A program made the position numbers and the translations under genes. From Nageia nagi (lineage: Eukaryota; Pinophyta), in NCBI GenBank assembly GCA_050084985.1, contig JBITNC010000001.1, forward strand, positions 117,614,001 through 117,678,000: a stretch of 64,000 nt of DNA. Reading direction: 5' to 3'. This document shows positions 21,653 through 33,253 of the stretch, piece after piece (position 1 is the first letter of the stretch; each line of letters begins with the position of its first letter). The notes beneath the pieces are model-generated. The model was not told the origin of the DNA. It saw only the letters and a list, made by a program, of their open reading frames with translations, and ran no database searches.

Positions 21653-23392
21653 TATTCCTTCAAAATTGCACTTTGAGTATGGGGTAACATATTATCATTC
21701 TTTTATTCTTTTATTTGTTTCAAGAAATTCTCCCTATTCCCTGCTCCCTTTTCCCTTTTCCATTCACATGTATGTAATCTTTTGTTTGATTTGAGTCTAA
21801 AGAGTTTTGGGTGTTGTTTACATCCGGTTATTGTATATATAAGTCTTGGTTTTAGATATTTTGCCTTAAAAATTTCTAATCAAAATTTAGTAGGTGTTGT
21901 AATAACTCTCAAGGATAAATTTTAGTCATGTTAACAATAAAAAAGATTGATAACTATATATATAAAAGTCATGTTCGGGAGCAAACGTATCATATCTAGG
22001 TAGTATGGTATTATGTATGGGAAGTGAAAGTCTAAGGAAAAGTTTAGGATTTATTATAAATACAATGTATCGAGAGTTATTGTAAATATAGTGTTAGGAA
22101 GTTGTTGAATATATAAGCCCAAGTTATGTCTAAATACTTAGTGGGAGATGCCCAAAAGTAAACATCACCTATCGATTTTCAACAATGATGTCATCATTTT
22201 TATGAAAAATTAGCAAGTCTCAAAATAAGCAATAGTAGGTGATATTTCATGAAGATACCAAATAGAGCCTATCAATTTTGAACAATGATGTCATAACTTT
22301 TGGCTAAAATAAATAGGTATTAAGAAGAGTTGGATTATCAATAAAGCTTGACAAAGAGAAACAAAATTCACCAAATTAAGAAAGCAATGTTGGGCAAGAA
22401 GTAACACTTAGGTCCACTTGATCTTAAGCATTTGACCCCTAGGGCCCTGTTAATGTGTCGACTTCAACTCATTTCCACACAACAATGGTAGTTTATTCTA
22501 AAACTAAGTTGATATATTGTTCATAGCTCCCATTACTCTATTCAATCAAAACTACAGTATGGATCATCAATGGTTGTAGAAAAGTAGATAACTACCGATA
22601 AAACATAGTGCTAAATTGTACTTATCAAATTGCAGATGAGGACTTCTTCAATCAGCTATAAAACTAGAAGGTAACATCTTCAATTAACTATAGAGTTAAA
22701 AAAGAACAATCAATGACATATAAGGAAGATTACAACTCAATGGATACAATTGTTCAAAAATTGCAAATTTTCAGATGGTCATGTTGTTGGTACTTATTCA
22801 TTGTGTAATCTAACACAGTTGTAATATTTATTATAAATAGTTTTCTTTATTATCTCAACCAAGATGAATAATTATGTGTATTTAAGGTAGGCAACCACCC
22901 AATTAGATAGGTGAATGTATAAATTGTGGACTATCTATAAGATGCTTTTATATATGATAATGCAAATAGATAATGCTTTGTCCTTTTCCAACAAGTGGTT
23001 GTTTATTAATTTTGTGAATGTTATCTATGAGATGTTGTCTTATGTTGTGGTTGTGTATTATGATTACAAGACCCCAAGAGTAAGATAGCTTGCTATTCTT
23101 AATCTTAGCTATGGATTGCTACCTGTGCTATAATATCCAAGCTATATAGTTCTTGTTTAAGTTTTAGTTTAATGTATTCATCTCTTTCTTGTAACTCTCT
23201 ACCTTTTTATCTTTTTCCTGTTACTTTAAACCTTTACAATAGATAGGAACTAACCTATAACCTAAAAATTGAGTAGAAAACCAACATGAGCACATTCCCA
23301 CCACATTTTGATCTTTCAAGAAACCTACTATTATGGGAAATGGAGAACTCGATGAGACCAAACCCTTTGAGGTTACATTATATCGATCAACA
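21653..23392 (+). repeat. Element D 5' LTR
   Basis: 1.74 kb, aligned with 38887-40716 throughout (for example ATTGCACTTTGAGTATGGGG near the start and AAGGTTACATTATA.C.ATCAAC at the end). A TATATATAAG word at 21833-21842 may be a TATA box. A 94-codon minus-strand frame near its end is not a gene. Confidence 0.88.
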
Positions 23393-23755
23393 ATAGTAGT
23401 TTCCATTTTTAGCATGTCTGATGGGATATGAACTGAATTCCATATTAAGCAGGCATAAATAGGCCAGATAGCCATGTTTAGTGGCCTATCAATTAGATTA
23501 TTCAAATATTATAAAGTTCTTTTGATCTTATTGGAGACTCTATTATCAACTAGATAATATTTTGAACCCTGGCACCTCTAGAATGCAGACTTACTAGAAG
23601 TAGTGTCAAAAATTCCTTTAGATAGCCTAGGTTTCAAGAGTTATCAGTTTCTTATAGGGGGATTAGGTGAAAAATTTCCCTAGTTGTACCCCTTATAATT
23701 CTCTTAAGGGAAATCCCACTATCAGCTATATTTGATTCAACCACTGAAGATCCTT
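23393..23755 (+). other. Element D leader
   Basis: Short stretch between LTR and gag. No TGG-type primer site is visible next to the LTR, and no coding motif. Confidence 0.5.
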
Positions 23756-25430
23756 CACCTGATATGAACACTCCAAGCATGGCTTAATCAACCAATTTTT
23801 TTGGCTTGGAATAATGATCATTCATTGGTCGTTGTTGCCAACTCCCTTACTATACCTCAAGAAACATTTAAAGTTTTGCCTAAATATGATGGGTCTAGTA
23901 AAATACCATATGTACATTATCAAGATGTAGCTTTGTTGGCTTCAAGCTTTGATATTACCAATGAAATGGTGATAACTAGATTATTATCACACTCTTTTGA
24001 AGGTAAAGAAGCTGAATGGTTTAGAACTCTTACCTTTAAATCTATAAATTCATGGGGAGAGTTATGCTAAGATTTACTTAAAAGATTTGTTGCATATGGT
24101 CATTATAGTACATTCTTGAACCTTATAGCATGTATCAAGAGACATACTCATGATTCCATTAATGATTTCAATATTAGATTTGAGAGAACATAGAAATATA
24201 TTATAGTAAGGATTAGACCAACAAGTGGACAAGCTCTGGTATATTATAGAAAGGCCTTTCTCTTGGATCTTAGTATGCTTATTGTTATGTTAGAAGATAT
24301 CTTCTTAAATGTTTATCACATAACAAAAACCTCTGAACATACCTTGGTATCCTTTAAAAAGATGCAACCTAGAACCATTATGCTATATTTCTTAATTTAC
24401 CTCCTAAAAAAGTCTCATAAATTGCTTATCCTAGAGTTTTATCCTTACCACCTCTACCCAAACCTATTATTCAGAATCAAATACTAGCATTACTTGCTCT
24501 TGCATCCACTAGTACTAGTATTGATTCTAAATCTCAAGAGGAAGAAAGAATAAGGTAATTGGAGGTAAATATTAGGAACCTTACCAATAAGTTCACTCTC
24601 TAAGAAAGATAGAATAAATGTTTCAATTACATAAAATATGATAACTAGTATCAACTTAGATTCCAACCCATGACTAACCAGCCAGAACAACCAAGTGTCC
24701 CAAAACTAATTGAAAATGTTATTATGGCAAGTTTTGTAGATAGGGATGCTTTGAAAATTATGGAATGGTATCCCTTATGTTTAGCTCTCATTTTCTAAAC
24801 TTGTTTATAGTTTATCAACATTAGTATTTGGGATTACATTCAAACCAAATGGTGGAGCTTGTATCAGATCTTATTGTTGATCTCACCATGGTAAATTTTT
24901 GGCTTCTAGGATATGTTGGAGAACAAGCCAACTGTGTTCAAACTAAAGCTTATTCTTCAATAGCTCCATAGTAACCCTAAATTACTCAACAAAATTAAGC
25001 ATTTATTTTAGTGCAACCTGAATATAAGAAAGCTAAGGATCCCTTAGCCCAATCATAGGATCAACAAAATCAATTCTTGAGACACCTGAGCAATATTTCT
25101 TAAAACTTGCATACTAATGTTCTTGCTAAAACAAATGTCGTTATGGCTAAAAAAGAAGTCTCAAAGAAGGAGATACCTAATACATTGAGGTATCCTTTTA
25201 TTACAAATTACCATAAGAAAAAAGCCACTTAATAATTTAGAACATATCAACAAGCAGAATCAAGTAAGTTTGTCCCATATACTCCATATAATATTATGGA
25301 AGAACTAAAAAAAATTGCTTCTAAGATGACTGTGTTTGATGCATTAAAGATATGAAGTCAATTAGATCTTTTGCAAGAAGCATTGAAACTAAAGAATAGT
25401 AAAAAAAAGGTAAATGAAAGAAATTTCATT
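23756..25430 (+). pseudogene. Element D gag, degenerate
   Basis: The best part is 23801-24070: FKVLPKYDGSSKIPYVHYQDVALLASSFDITNE... (in pieces), then HSFEGKEAEWFRTL and SINSWGELC, the hallmark plant Ty3 gag pattern (LP.F.G......H...F......I..ED...RLF..SLEG.A..W...L...SI.SW). It continues past a stop as a KRFV...H...L..I-type segment up to about 24250. The region 24500-25430 is broken by many stops and reads as a low-complexity linker to the protease. Gag would form the particle. The copy cannot be functional. Confidence 0.75.
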
Positions 25431-25439
25431 TTTACAATA

Positions 25440-25775
25440 TCTAATGATGTCCCTCGAGCTCCCATACCTATAAGAAGACCTCCACCATTCTATCTATCTC
25501 TTAGATTAGAAGGTTGGGTAGTAAATAACTTTATGATAGATATTAGAGTTGTAATAACTGTAATTCTTAAAGCTGTTACAAATGAAATGAAGTTGTACAT
25601 TACAAGATGTATTGATGGTATCATACAATTAGATTTTTTCTTTATAGATATCATTGGTAGTGTTAAAAGGGTCCTAATAACTTTGAATGCATTATCATAT
25701 ATTTATGTTATTCAAGATATCATTATGGTTGATCTTCCATCTCTATTTGGAATATGTTTATCTAGATAATTCATT
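25440..25775 (+). pseudogene. Element D protease
   Basis: An open stretch containing PFYLSLRLEGWVVNNFMID, then a V-rich strand, IQLDFFFIDIIGSVKRV, IQDIIMVDLPSLFGICLSR. This fits the Tat-type protease region, which ends '..DLPP.FG.CLSR'. The catalytic DSG triad is changed (ID followed by IR), so activity would be lost. It is followed within 130 codons by the RNase H-like domain. Confidence 0.7.
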
Positions 25776-26059
25776 GCTAAATTGAGAGAGTACTTAGCTT
25801 TAGACTATACTCACCTTTTACTTCTTTCCAAAATAAAGAAATAAAAATTATAAATGGGGGCATTAAAAATGTTCATATTAAGAAGATTACTGAATAAAAT
25901 TGTATGAATGACCCTCAACCTATGGAAGTATTTGAAAGGGATACACTTAGAGAAACACTCCTAACAACTAAAATTATTTTAGCAAATGATTTAAATTATC
26001 ATGTCATAGATGTTAGCATGGGTAAATATTGTTTGTATGAGGATGCATATCGAATCTCA

Positions 26060-26560
26060 ATCATAGTTGAAAAGGAGCATGAGATATATACAATGTACTT
26101 TGATGGATCTAAATGTAGGCATGGATGTAGAGTTGGAATTGTATTCAAATCTTCAAAGGGACATATGAAGAGATTCTCATTCAAATTCATATTGATTTGT
26201 ACAAATAATGCTATTGAGTATGAAGCCCTTTGTTTAGAGTTATCTAAAATGATCAATACAGGCATTAGATGCTTAATTATTATGGTGATTTAGAATTGGT
26301 CATAAAACAAGTCAAAAATTAGATTAATGCAAAATATCATTATATAAAGATCTACAAGAATATAGTATGGGATTTATTAGAGTCATTATTGATTATTAAT
26401 TTTATATCTATTCCTAGAATGTACAACCAAATAGTTGATGTACTTGTTGGCAAAGGGACGCATTATAACCTTGCTCATTATAAAAGAGAAACTCTTGGAA
26501 GCAAAGTTCAATGTAGACCTTCAATACTTGATGCTGCAAATTTTTAGCAAGTATTTGATT
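26060..26560 (+). pseudogene. Element D RNase H-like domain upstream of reverse transcriptase (aRNH type)
   Basis: The frame reads YTMYFDGSKC, then NNAIEYEALCLELSK, then (after a frameshift near 26270) YGDLELVIKQV, then a W-D-L motif and NQIVDVLV. These are the D, E, D and D positions of a cellular-type RNase H as found in the second RNase H of Tat/Ogre elements: .YFDGS..., TNN.AEYEAL, GDSEL...QV and ..ADALA. The domain lies between protease and reverse transcriptase. The conventional gypsy RNase H is also present downstream of RT. One frameshift and a stop interrupt it. Confidence 0.8.
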
Positions 26561-26879
26561 TTGATGAGCATATAATGAACTTCCTATTGAATAAAATAGT
26601 AGCTCACATTTTTGTTATTCAAAAATTACTTGACTATTTTTAAGAGTCAAATGTTATCCAACTCAAAAATAATGTTATACCAAAAGGATTATTATCTTTT
26701 GAAAGACTATTTGATTCAAAAGATGTCTAGAAAGCTAAATCCTTGGCCATCCAAAAGGAGAGTTATGTTGAACTAGAAATAGAACTTGGTAAATATATAA
26801 AGGTAGGGTCAAAATATTCTGATAATGAAAAAATTGTTATATGTCAAATTTTTTATGAGTTCTCCAAAGCAATTACCTA

Positions 26880-27600
26880 AACTTATGATGATCTAAAGAC
26901 ATATGATAAGAGTGTCATCCAACACATAATTGAGCTTGAACCATATGTCAAACCATGTAGGCAAAAACAAAGGCTATTCAACTCAAAAATAGAAGAAACT
27001 ATGAAATAATAATTGATCAAGCTACTTGATTCAAAAATTATTTATCCTATCAAGCATTCTTTTTGGATTGCAAATCTAGTTCCTATTAGAAAGAAGAGTG
27101 GGGAAATCAGACTATGTGTTGACTTTAAAAATTTAAATTAAGTGTCTCTCAAAGATAATTTTTCTCTCCCACCTATAGAATAGATCCTACATATAGTAGC
27201 TAAAGCTTGTTGTTTTTCAATGATTGATGGTTACTCAAAATTTAACCAAATATGGATGAAAGATGAAGATCAACACAAAATTACATTTACAACCAAATGA
27301 GAGACATTTACTTTTTAAAGAATGCCTTTTGGTCTTTCTAATGTGGGAGCTATTTTTCAAAGAGCCATGGATCATGCATTTGGTGACTTGATAAATAAGA
27401 TTATCTTAGTCTATCTAGATGATACTACAGTATTTTCTAATATAGAAAGGATCATTTAGAACATATCAAATATGTTTTTTAAAAATACATGAAATTTGAA
27501 ATTTCAATCAATTCCAAAAAATCTATTTTTATAGTTAACCAAGAAAAATTACTTGGCTACATTATCTTATAGGAGGGCTTAACAATTGATCTAGACATAG
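26880..27600 (+). pseudogene. Element D reverse transcriptase
   Basis: Begins with a Y.DLK-type segment (YDDLKTYD, 26885). It then shows SFWIANLVPIRKKSGEIRLCV followed by DFKNLN (split here), SLKDNF.LPP, the [17 protein letters not shown] block at about 27320 and YLDD at 27412-27423. These are the standard Ty3/gypsy RT motifs including the catalytic aspartates. Stops interrupt it at several points, typically at codons one base away from CAA, CAG or CGA. Confidence 0.9.
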
Positions 27601-27639
27601 TGAAAGCTATTGCAATCATTCCTTGGTTAGATCAATTTT

Positions 27640-28210
27640 GTTAGAAAATTAATTAATGATTTTTTAGAAATTATATCCCTAATCACTTCAATGCTAAAGA
27701 AAGATGTTGTATTCTCTTGGTCAGAAGAAGCAAAACTAGTCTTTAGAGAGATTAAAAAGGCTATAACAAAATATCTTATAGTTAAAAATTTTGATATGTC
27801 AAAAGATTTCATCATGTATGCATATGGAGCAAAAAAAAGCATTGCTGCAATTCTAGCATAGAAAGATGATAAGAAACAAGAATATCTAATTGCCTTTCAT
27901 AGTCAAACATTGCATCAACACCAAAAAAAGTAATCATTTATTGAAAAACAAGTATTTTTCATAGTAAAAAGACTTAAAAAATTCAAACATTATGCATCCC
28001 ACAACAAAATTCTTATTTTACTATATATTTAGGTGTAAGAAATTATGTTATACAAGGAGACTTAGGCAAAGGAAAGATTGGTTGGATTACTAAAATAATG
28101 GAATATTATATAGAAGTTAATCCAACCAAGCTTATCAAAGGCAAGAATCTATGTGAAAATATAGTTGAAGCTTCACATATAATTACTATTATAAAATATG
28201 AGTAGCAACT
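27640..28210 (+). pseudogene. Element D gypsy RNase H
   Basis: Follows RT directly: KKAITKYLIVKNFDMSKDFIMYAYGAKKSIAAILA, then IAFHSQTLHQHQ, IEKQVFFIVKRLKKFKHY. It corresponds to the '...F.LY.DAS..AIGAVL.Q' and 'Y...EKE.LAVV.ALK.FR.YL' blocks. The first Asp of the active site reads YAYG and is replaced. Together with the domain at 26060-26560, D has two RNase H regions. Confidence 0.75.
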
Positions 28211-28309
28211 TAATGAAGAAAGTGATTGGATTAAGCAAGTTATTTTTTATTTTCAAACTGATAAATGTTTTGAATCTTTAAACAAATTTTAGAGAAGGAG
28301 ATTTGAGTT

Positions 28310-29475
28310 GCATGCCCTAAAGTTTGTGATGATAGATGATCATCTTTATAAAAAGAACTTTGATCAAACCCTATTAAGATGTGTGACTCATGATGAATCC
28401 TAAAAAATATTACATGAATTTCATTATGGATTCTCTAACAGGCATTATAATGGACCAATTACAGTAGCAAAAATATTACAAGCGAGTATTATTGGCCCAC
28501 CATATTTCAGGATTCATTTAATATTTCTTAGGAATGTGAAAAATGCAACATATTTGTGAGAAAAAGAAGATAAGTTAATATACCTCTTAAACCTTTGTAG
28601 TTGAGGAACCTTTCCAACAATGGGGTATGGACTTCATTGGTGTTATAGATCTAAATTTCTCAATAGACCATAAATTCATATTAACTACAACATATTATTT
28701 TATTAGATAGTTAGAAGCAATGTCATGTAAGAATGCAAATCAAGAGGTGGTGATAGAAATGATCTAAAGGATAATCACTTATTCTAGAATCCCATAGACT
28801 ATTATCTTAGACAATGGTTTGATATTTATTGGAGGTAACTTGTCAAAATTTATTACTAAATATAGGATATACTGGTTATTCTTTTCAAATTATTACCCAC
28901 AAGGTAAGGGGTTAATCAAATCAACTAATAAAAATCTAACCTAGATCATCAAAAGAATAATTGAAGGAAATCCTAGATAGTGGCATACAAAATTAGACTT
29001 TGCATTATGGGTAGATAGGATTAGTATTAAATCAACAATCAAAACATCCCTATATGCACTAGTATATGGTAAAAGACCTATGTTTCCAATACACATTGAG
29101 TTACTGATATTAAAAATCCTACAAGAAATGGAAGACCATGACTTTGATCCACTGCAATACATGTATAATTAGCTTTTGAAGTTGGAGGAAGATTGAAACA
29201 AAGCATATGAGTTATTTTAGCATCGCTAGTACATAGTCAAGAAATGGTTTGATAAGAAAAAGTCTTCCCAGGAGAAGTTTAAACTAGGTGACATTGTCCT
29301 CAAATGGGATGAGAAAAGAGCAAAGCTTAAAAGACATCAAAATTTTGAATCTCTATGGATTAAGCCTTATATCATCACTCAAATTATGCAAAATAATGCA
29401 TTCAAATTACAAGACATCATTGAGTCTCAAGAATTACCTATTCCTATTAACAAGATCTATTTGAAACATTACTAG
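28310..29475 (+). pseudogene. Element D integrase
   Basis: A decayed HHCC zinc-binding region comes first (the second half ECEKCNIFVRKRR at about 28530). The catalytic core follows: first Asp in WGMDFIG (about 28620), second Asp in ILDNGLIF (about 28800), and the block normally carrying the catalytic Glu reads GLIKSTNK (about 28915), so Glu is Lys. The C-terminal part has W...L.FALW..R and KRPMFPIHIEL, then LGDIVLKWD. The stop is at 29473-29475. It would insert the cDNA. It is inactive from the Glu change and several stops. Confidence 0.85.
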
Positions 29476-30160
29476 GTGATAAGGTGATTTCATAACACCC
29501 GCTAGAAATTGTATTGTGTATATAGTTTAAAAACAATAAAAAATAAGTTATTTTTAGTTTTTAAAGGCTTATACATCTTCTAGAAAAAACATAACTTCCA
29601 AGAAAGTAGATAATTATTAATGCTCGACATTAATTTGGCATTATACAAGGTTGATGTCAGTATGTTTCTAAGCCATCAATTGAATAGGGTAGCATTTAAA
29701 GAAAGATTTTGTTGGATTTCTCAAACCATCATACTATTACCCTAGTTTAAATTACCATGCTTCAAGTTGATTCATTCAACTTATTTTCTACCAATCTATA
29801 CGATGTGCACATTTCGATATCCCATGCATTAATGGCCATTAATAGATGTTAATCACAAACCTTGGATGAAAAAAATATCCCACTTGCCCTCTGATTCAAC
29901 ACTTAGCCATTTTTGAGCATACAAATTTTCACAATAACCAGAGCCTAGAGTTTGTAGAATTGAATTAAGCAAGAAAATATAGAGTTGCAAAGCCTTATAG
30001 AGTGTAGATTCAAGGGACCAAATGCAAACCAAAGGTTCTAATAAGAGTGTTGACACCATGATGACTTCCAAACTATCAACTCCATGTGAAATCAAATAAT
30101 CAAATATAATTTCCATTTAGGAGGAATAACTCAAGAATGCTTCGAGTGTCAATTGGACTA
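29476..30160 (+). other. Element D spacer after integrase
   Basis: About 680 bp with stops in all plus frames and no recognised motif. It separates pol from the additional coding region. Confidence 0.5.
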
Positions 30161-30162
30161 AG

Positions 30163-32697
30163 ATGGAGGTGATGAACCACATTGATACATGGAGTTCCAA
30201 CCCCAATCACATCTTTTTGCAACATATGAAGCTCGAAGTTGCTGGAAAGGGAAAATATTTAGTGAAATCAAAAAGAGATGTCATGATTGATCAAGTTCTG
30301 ATTTATTATGTGCCCTATGAATCATTCACCTGTCTCAAACTATTGTATTCAACGACATATAGGCATAATCAACAAGGTTATGAAATAGAAATTTTTAGAG
30401 AACAAGAGCAAGGAGGGGATTTATAGTCAAAATTTGTAGTGATACTTGATTATTTCCCTGATTCTATTCTTCAAGCATTTGTTATCCCAGCTAATTGGTC
30501 TTTCCATGTAAAGAAATAAATTGATTTGAGAAAAGAGAAGAATGATTTTTATAAAAATGAGGATGAAATGATAAACTAGATTGATGAAAGATATCAAGGA
30601 AATAGTACCACAAAGCTCTTTTCAAGCTATGAAATTGCCCAATTTGAGAAGAAGAGGGATAAAGAGGTTTTACAAGCATTGGTAGTTATTTTGGGGAAGA
30701 AGACCTAAGTAGAAGCATATAAAACCATGATGCATATGGCTTACAATATTATAAAGGCACACATTTGCTATGATTTACCAAATTTTATTTCTAATAAGAT
30801 AAAGAGATATCTTTTTAAAATTGAAAAATTAAAATTTAACACTCTTTATATCTTTGGTGGCTCTTGGTCCATCAAAACCTCGATAAGCTTGAGGAGGTAG
30901 GACTACCAATTAAGCTAGCCAACCTAAGTACCGGACTAGTACCAATCGATTTGAAGGTTCTAGTATTGATCAAGTTGCATGGGTAATATTACGAGTTCAT
31001 CAATAAATTCAATGCAATAATTATGCATATTTTGATAGGAAAGCTCCCTAATAGACTATGCAAAAGCACTATCTAGGAGCTACAGGGAGGAAATAAAATC
31101 AGTGACTGGTATTTTCTCAATGACTACACTATAATTATCAGGTATGGGTATTATGGAAAACCTTTTTTCTTGCATAAATATGTAACCTCTTAGTTATATT
31201 CTATAGATATGGGTAGACAAATATATGTCATTGAGACCAAATATGGTTTTGGAGGTAATTTTAAATCCATTATAGATGTATTAGCTTCTACTAAAAATTT
31301 CATTCTATTAGAAATAGGTTGTAAGGATAGTATAAAAAAATTTATTATACATAATTTTAAACTGGATATGGTAGAAGCCCCTTGAATGTATGACCCTTTA
31401 TGAGAAATAATAATAATAATAAGGTCAAGCAAGAAGAGCCTAGCCTTTGCCCATGAGTATAGACCTAATGTGGAATATTTTGTAAATAAAACTAAGCAAG
31501 AAGTATAAATGCATGCTAAATAAGAATTTACACCCTTGAATAAGGCCTAAATGAGCCTTGAAAGGATAAAGAAATACAAGAACTAGGAAAATAGGTAGAA
31601 ATTTTTTATCCTTAGCCCAAAGGTCCTCACTCAATTAGCAAATTTGGATTGGGAACCCAATAAAATTTATTATTTCACCAAATTTAAATTTGAACACATC
31701 ATGAAAATGCATAATATTGAGAATGAATTATTTCATAAATTCAAATATGGTAAGTACTAGGAGTTAGCATATTCTAAAGACCCCTTGCCATAGTTAGGCC
31801 AACCTCTTTCTCTTAACTATCAAAGAAAATTAGTTACAGAAGTGAGATAGATAGATGTTGGACAACCATCTAGTTTAAAAGAGCCTATCAAGAAAGGAAA
31901 ATAAAATCCTTCAGATATCACTACTACTTCCTAGAAGTCATCTTTAAAAAAGTAAAGGAGAATTCAAACCCTTTCTCAAAAACAACAAACCCCAAAAAGA
32001 GGAAAAACTAGTGAAGAGACCTCACTCTACACAACCCTGATCATAAAAAATTGTACCTCCACCTCCCAAAATCATAAAAGAAACATCAAATATTATTGCA
32101 AAAGAGGTAGAAATATTTGATGCAAAGGAATTGTAAGAGCCTCAAAACATAGGTACTGCTACCTCGAAGGAAGTCCCAAAAAAGGAAGAAGTCTCAAAAA
32201 AAGAGCATATGGAAATTCAACAAGGTAGAGGAAATGTACTTAGAGTGGGTAGATCTATAGTAGCTACACCTAGAGGCATATAAAATGATGATGGTGATGA
32301 TAATGATGATGAATCCAAGAAGAAAAGAGACTCTAACCTAATGGACAAGGCTGATGATGAAGATAAGGTCATGGAAGAAGCAAAAAAAAGTAGAAATTCA
32401 AGATTCTACACCTCCAAAGAAAGTAGAACCCGCTTAATAGGACACAACATCCACCTTAGGTATAAATACTCCTCCTCATTCTTTGATCCCTACAACCCCT
32501 GAGGAGGAGATTAAATCAATTTTTTTACGTAAATTATAGAGCCCATTGATTGGGAAACTTTTGTTAATAAACCTCTTATGCTCCCTAAGTAACAGTCAAG
32601 AATCTTGAGCAAGGTAACAGAGGCAAGAGATATTAAGATAGCATAGATGTCTTTCAAAGAAGGATAATTAGATACTACTCCCATAGTTATGATTGAT
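30163..32697 (+). pseudogene. Element D additional 3' coding region, first part
   Basis: Begins with an 87-codon open frame (30163-30426; MEVMNHIDTWSSNPNHIF...) and continues with long sense stretches interrupted by single stops: an F.DYFPDSILQAFVIP-like segment, a Lys/Glu-rich helix, and a stretch around 31140-31380 with aromatic residues. From 31850 to 32560 it becomes a charged Ser/Lys/Glu-rich linker with Asp-rich runs. The region is on the coding strand of D, after integrase, where many plant Ty3 elements carry env-like or unknown extra ORFs. I do not recognise a family. It is interrupted by element E at ATAAA. Confidence 0.5.
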
Positions 32698-32702
32698 ATA
32701 AA
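32698..32702. repeat. Target-site duplication of element E, left copy (ATAAA)
   Basis: ATAAA precedes the left LTR of E and is repeated at 37714-37718 right after the right LTR. Confidence 0.92.
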
Positions 32703-33178
32703 TGTTGTGTGTGGAGCATGATTGTTTAGAGTTGTTTATTTCAGTCGGATGTATACCCAGGAAGCTAAAAACGTTTGTAAAATTACCTTGTAAAAGTAAA
32801 GTAATTTCTAGTCAATCTGGGCCGTTCCTTAGGAAAATAATCTGACGGTTGAACTTATGTTTGGTTTAGGGCTTTTTTCCCTAGATAAAAACCCCTCTCT
32901 TTGTATGAGGGCATTGTAACAGATATGATTTGGTGAGCGAGAAATAGAGATGTGAGACTGTGAGAGAAAATAGAGGATATTATAGCAGATCTGCTGTAGG
33001 TTGTATTTCTTCACTTTGCTGGATAATAGAAAGGAAGGACTGGCTGTTTGGTGTGGACGTAGCCCAAACTGGGTGAACCACGTATATCTATGTCTCTCTT
33101 ATTTATGCATTTTTTGGGTTTATATTTTTTGCTATATTTTATGTGCTCCATTGCTCCGAAATATATAATTTTCTAACA
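32703..33178 (+). repeat. Element E 5' LTR
   Basis: Begins TGTTGTGTGTGGAGC and ends TTTTCTAACA. It aligns end to end with 37240-37713. Confidence 0.95.
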
Positions 33179-33180
33179 AC

Positions 33181-33192
33181 TGGTATCAGAGC
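33181..33192 (+). other. Primer binding site of element E
   Basis: TGGTATCAGAGC, two bases after the 5' LTR, matches the plant iMet primer site exactly. Confidence 0.95.
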
Positions 33193-33253
33193 CGAAGGTC
33201 TATTTGGCTGATAAACTCGCAGGAAAGAAGGATTCCTCATTCGAGTGGGAGCA

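Noticed and set aside
25999-26265. An 88-codon minus-strand frame
   Set aside because: It is the antisense shadow of the RNase H-like domain of D, whose plus-strand motifs are clear.
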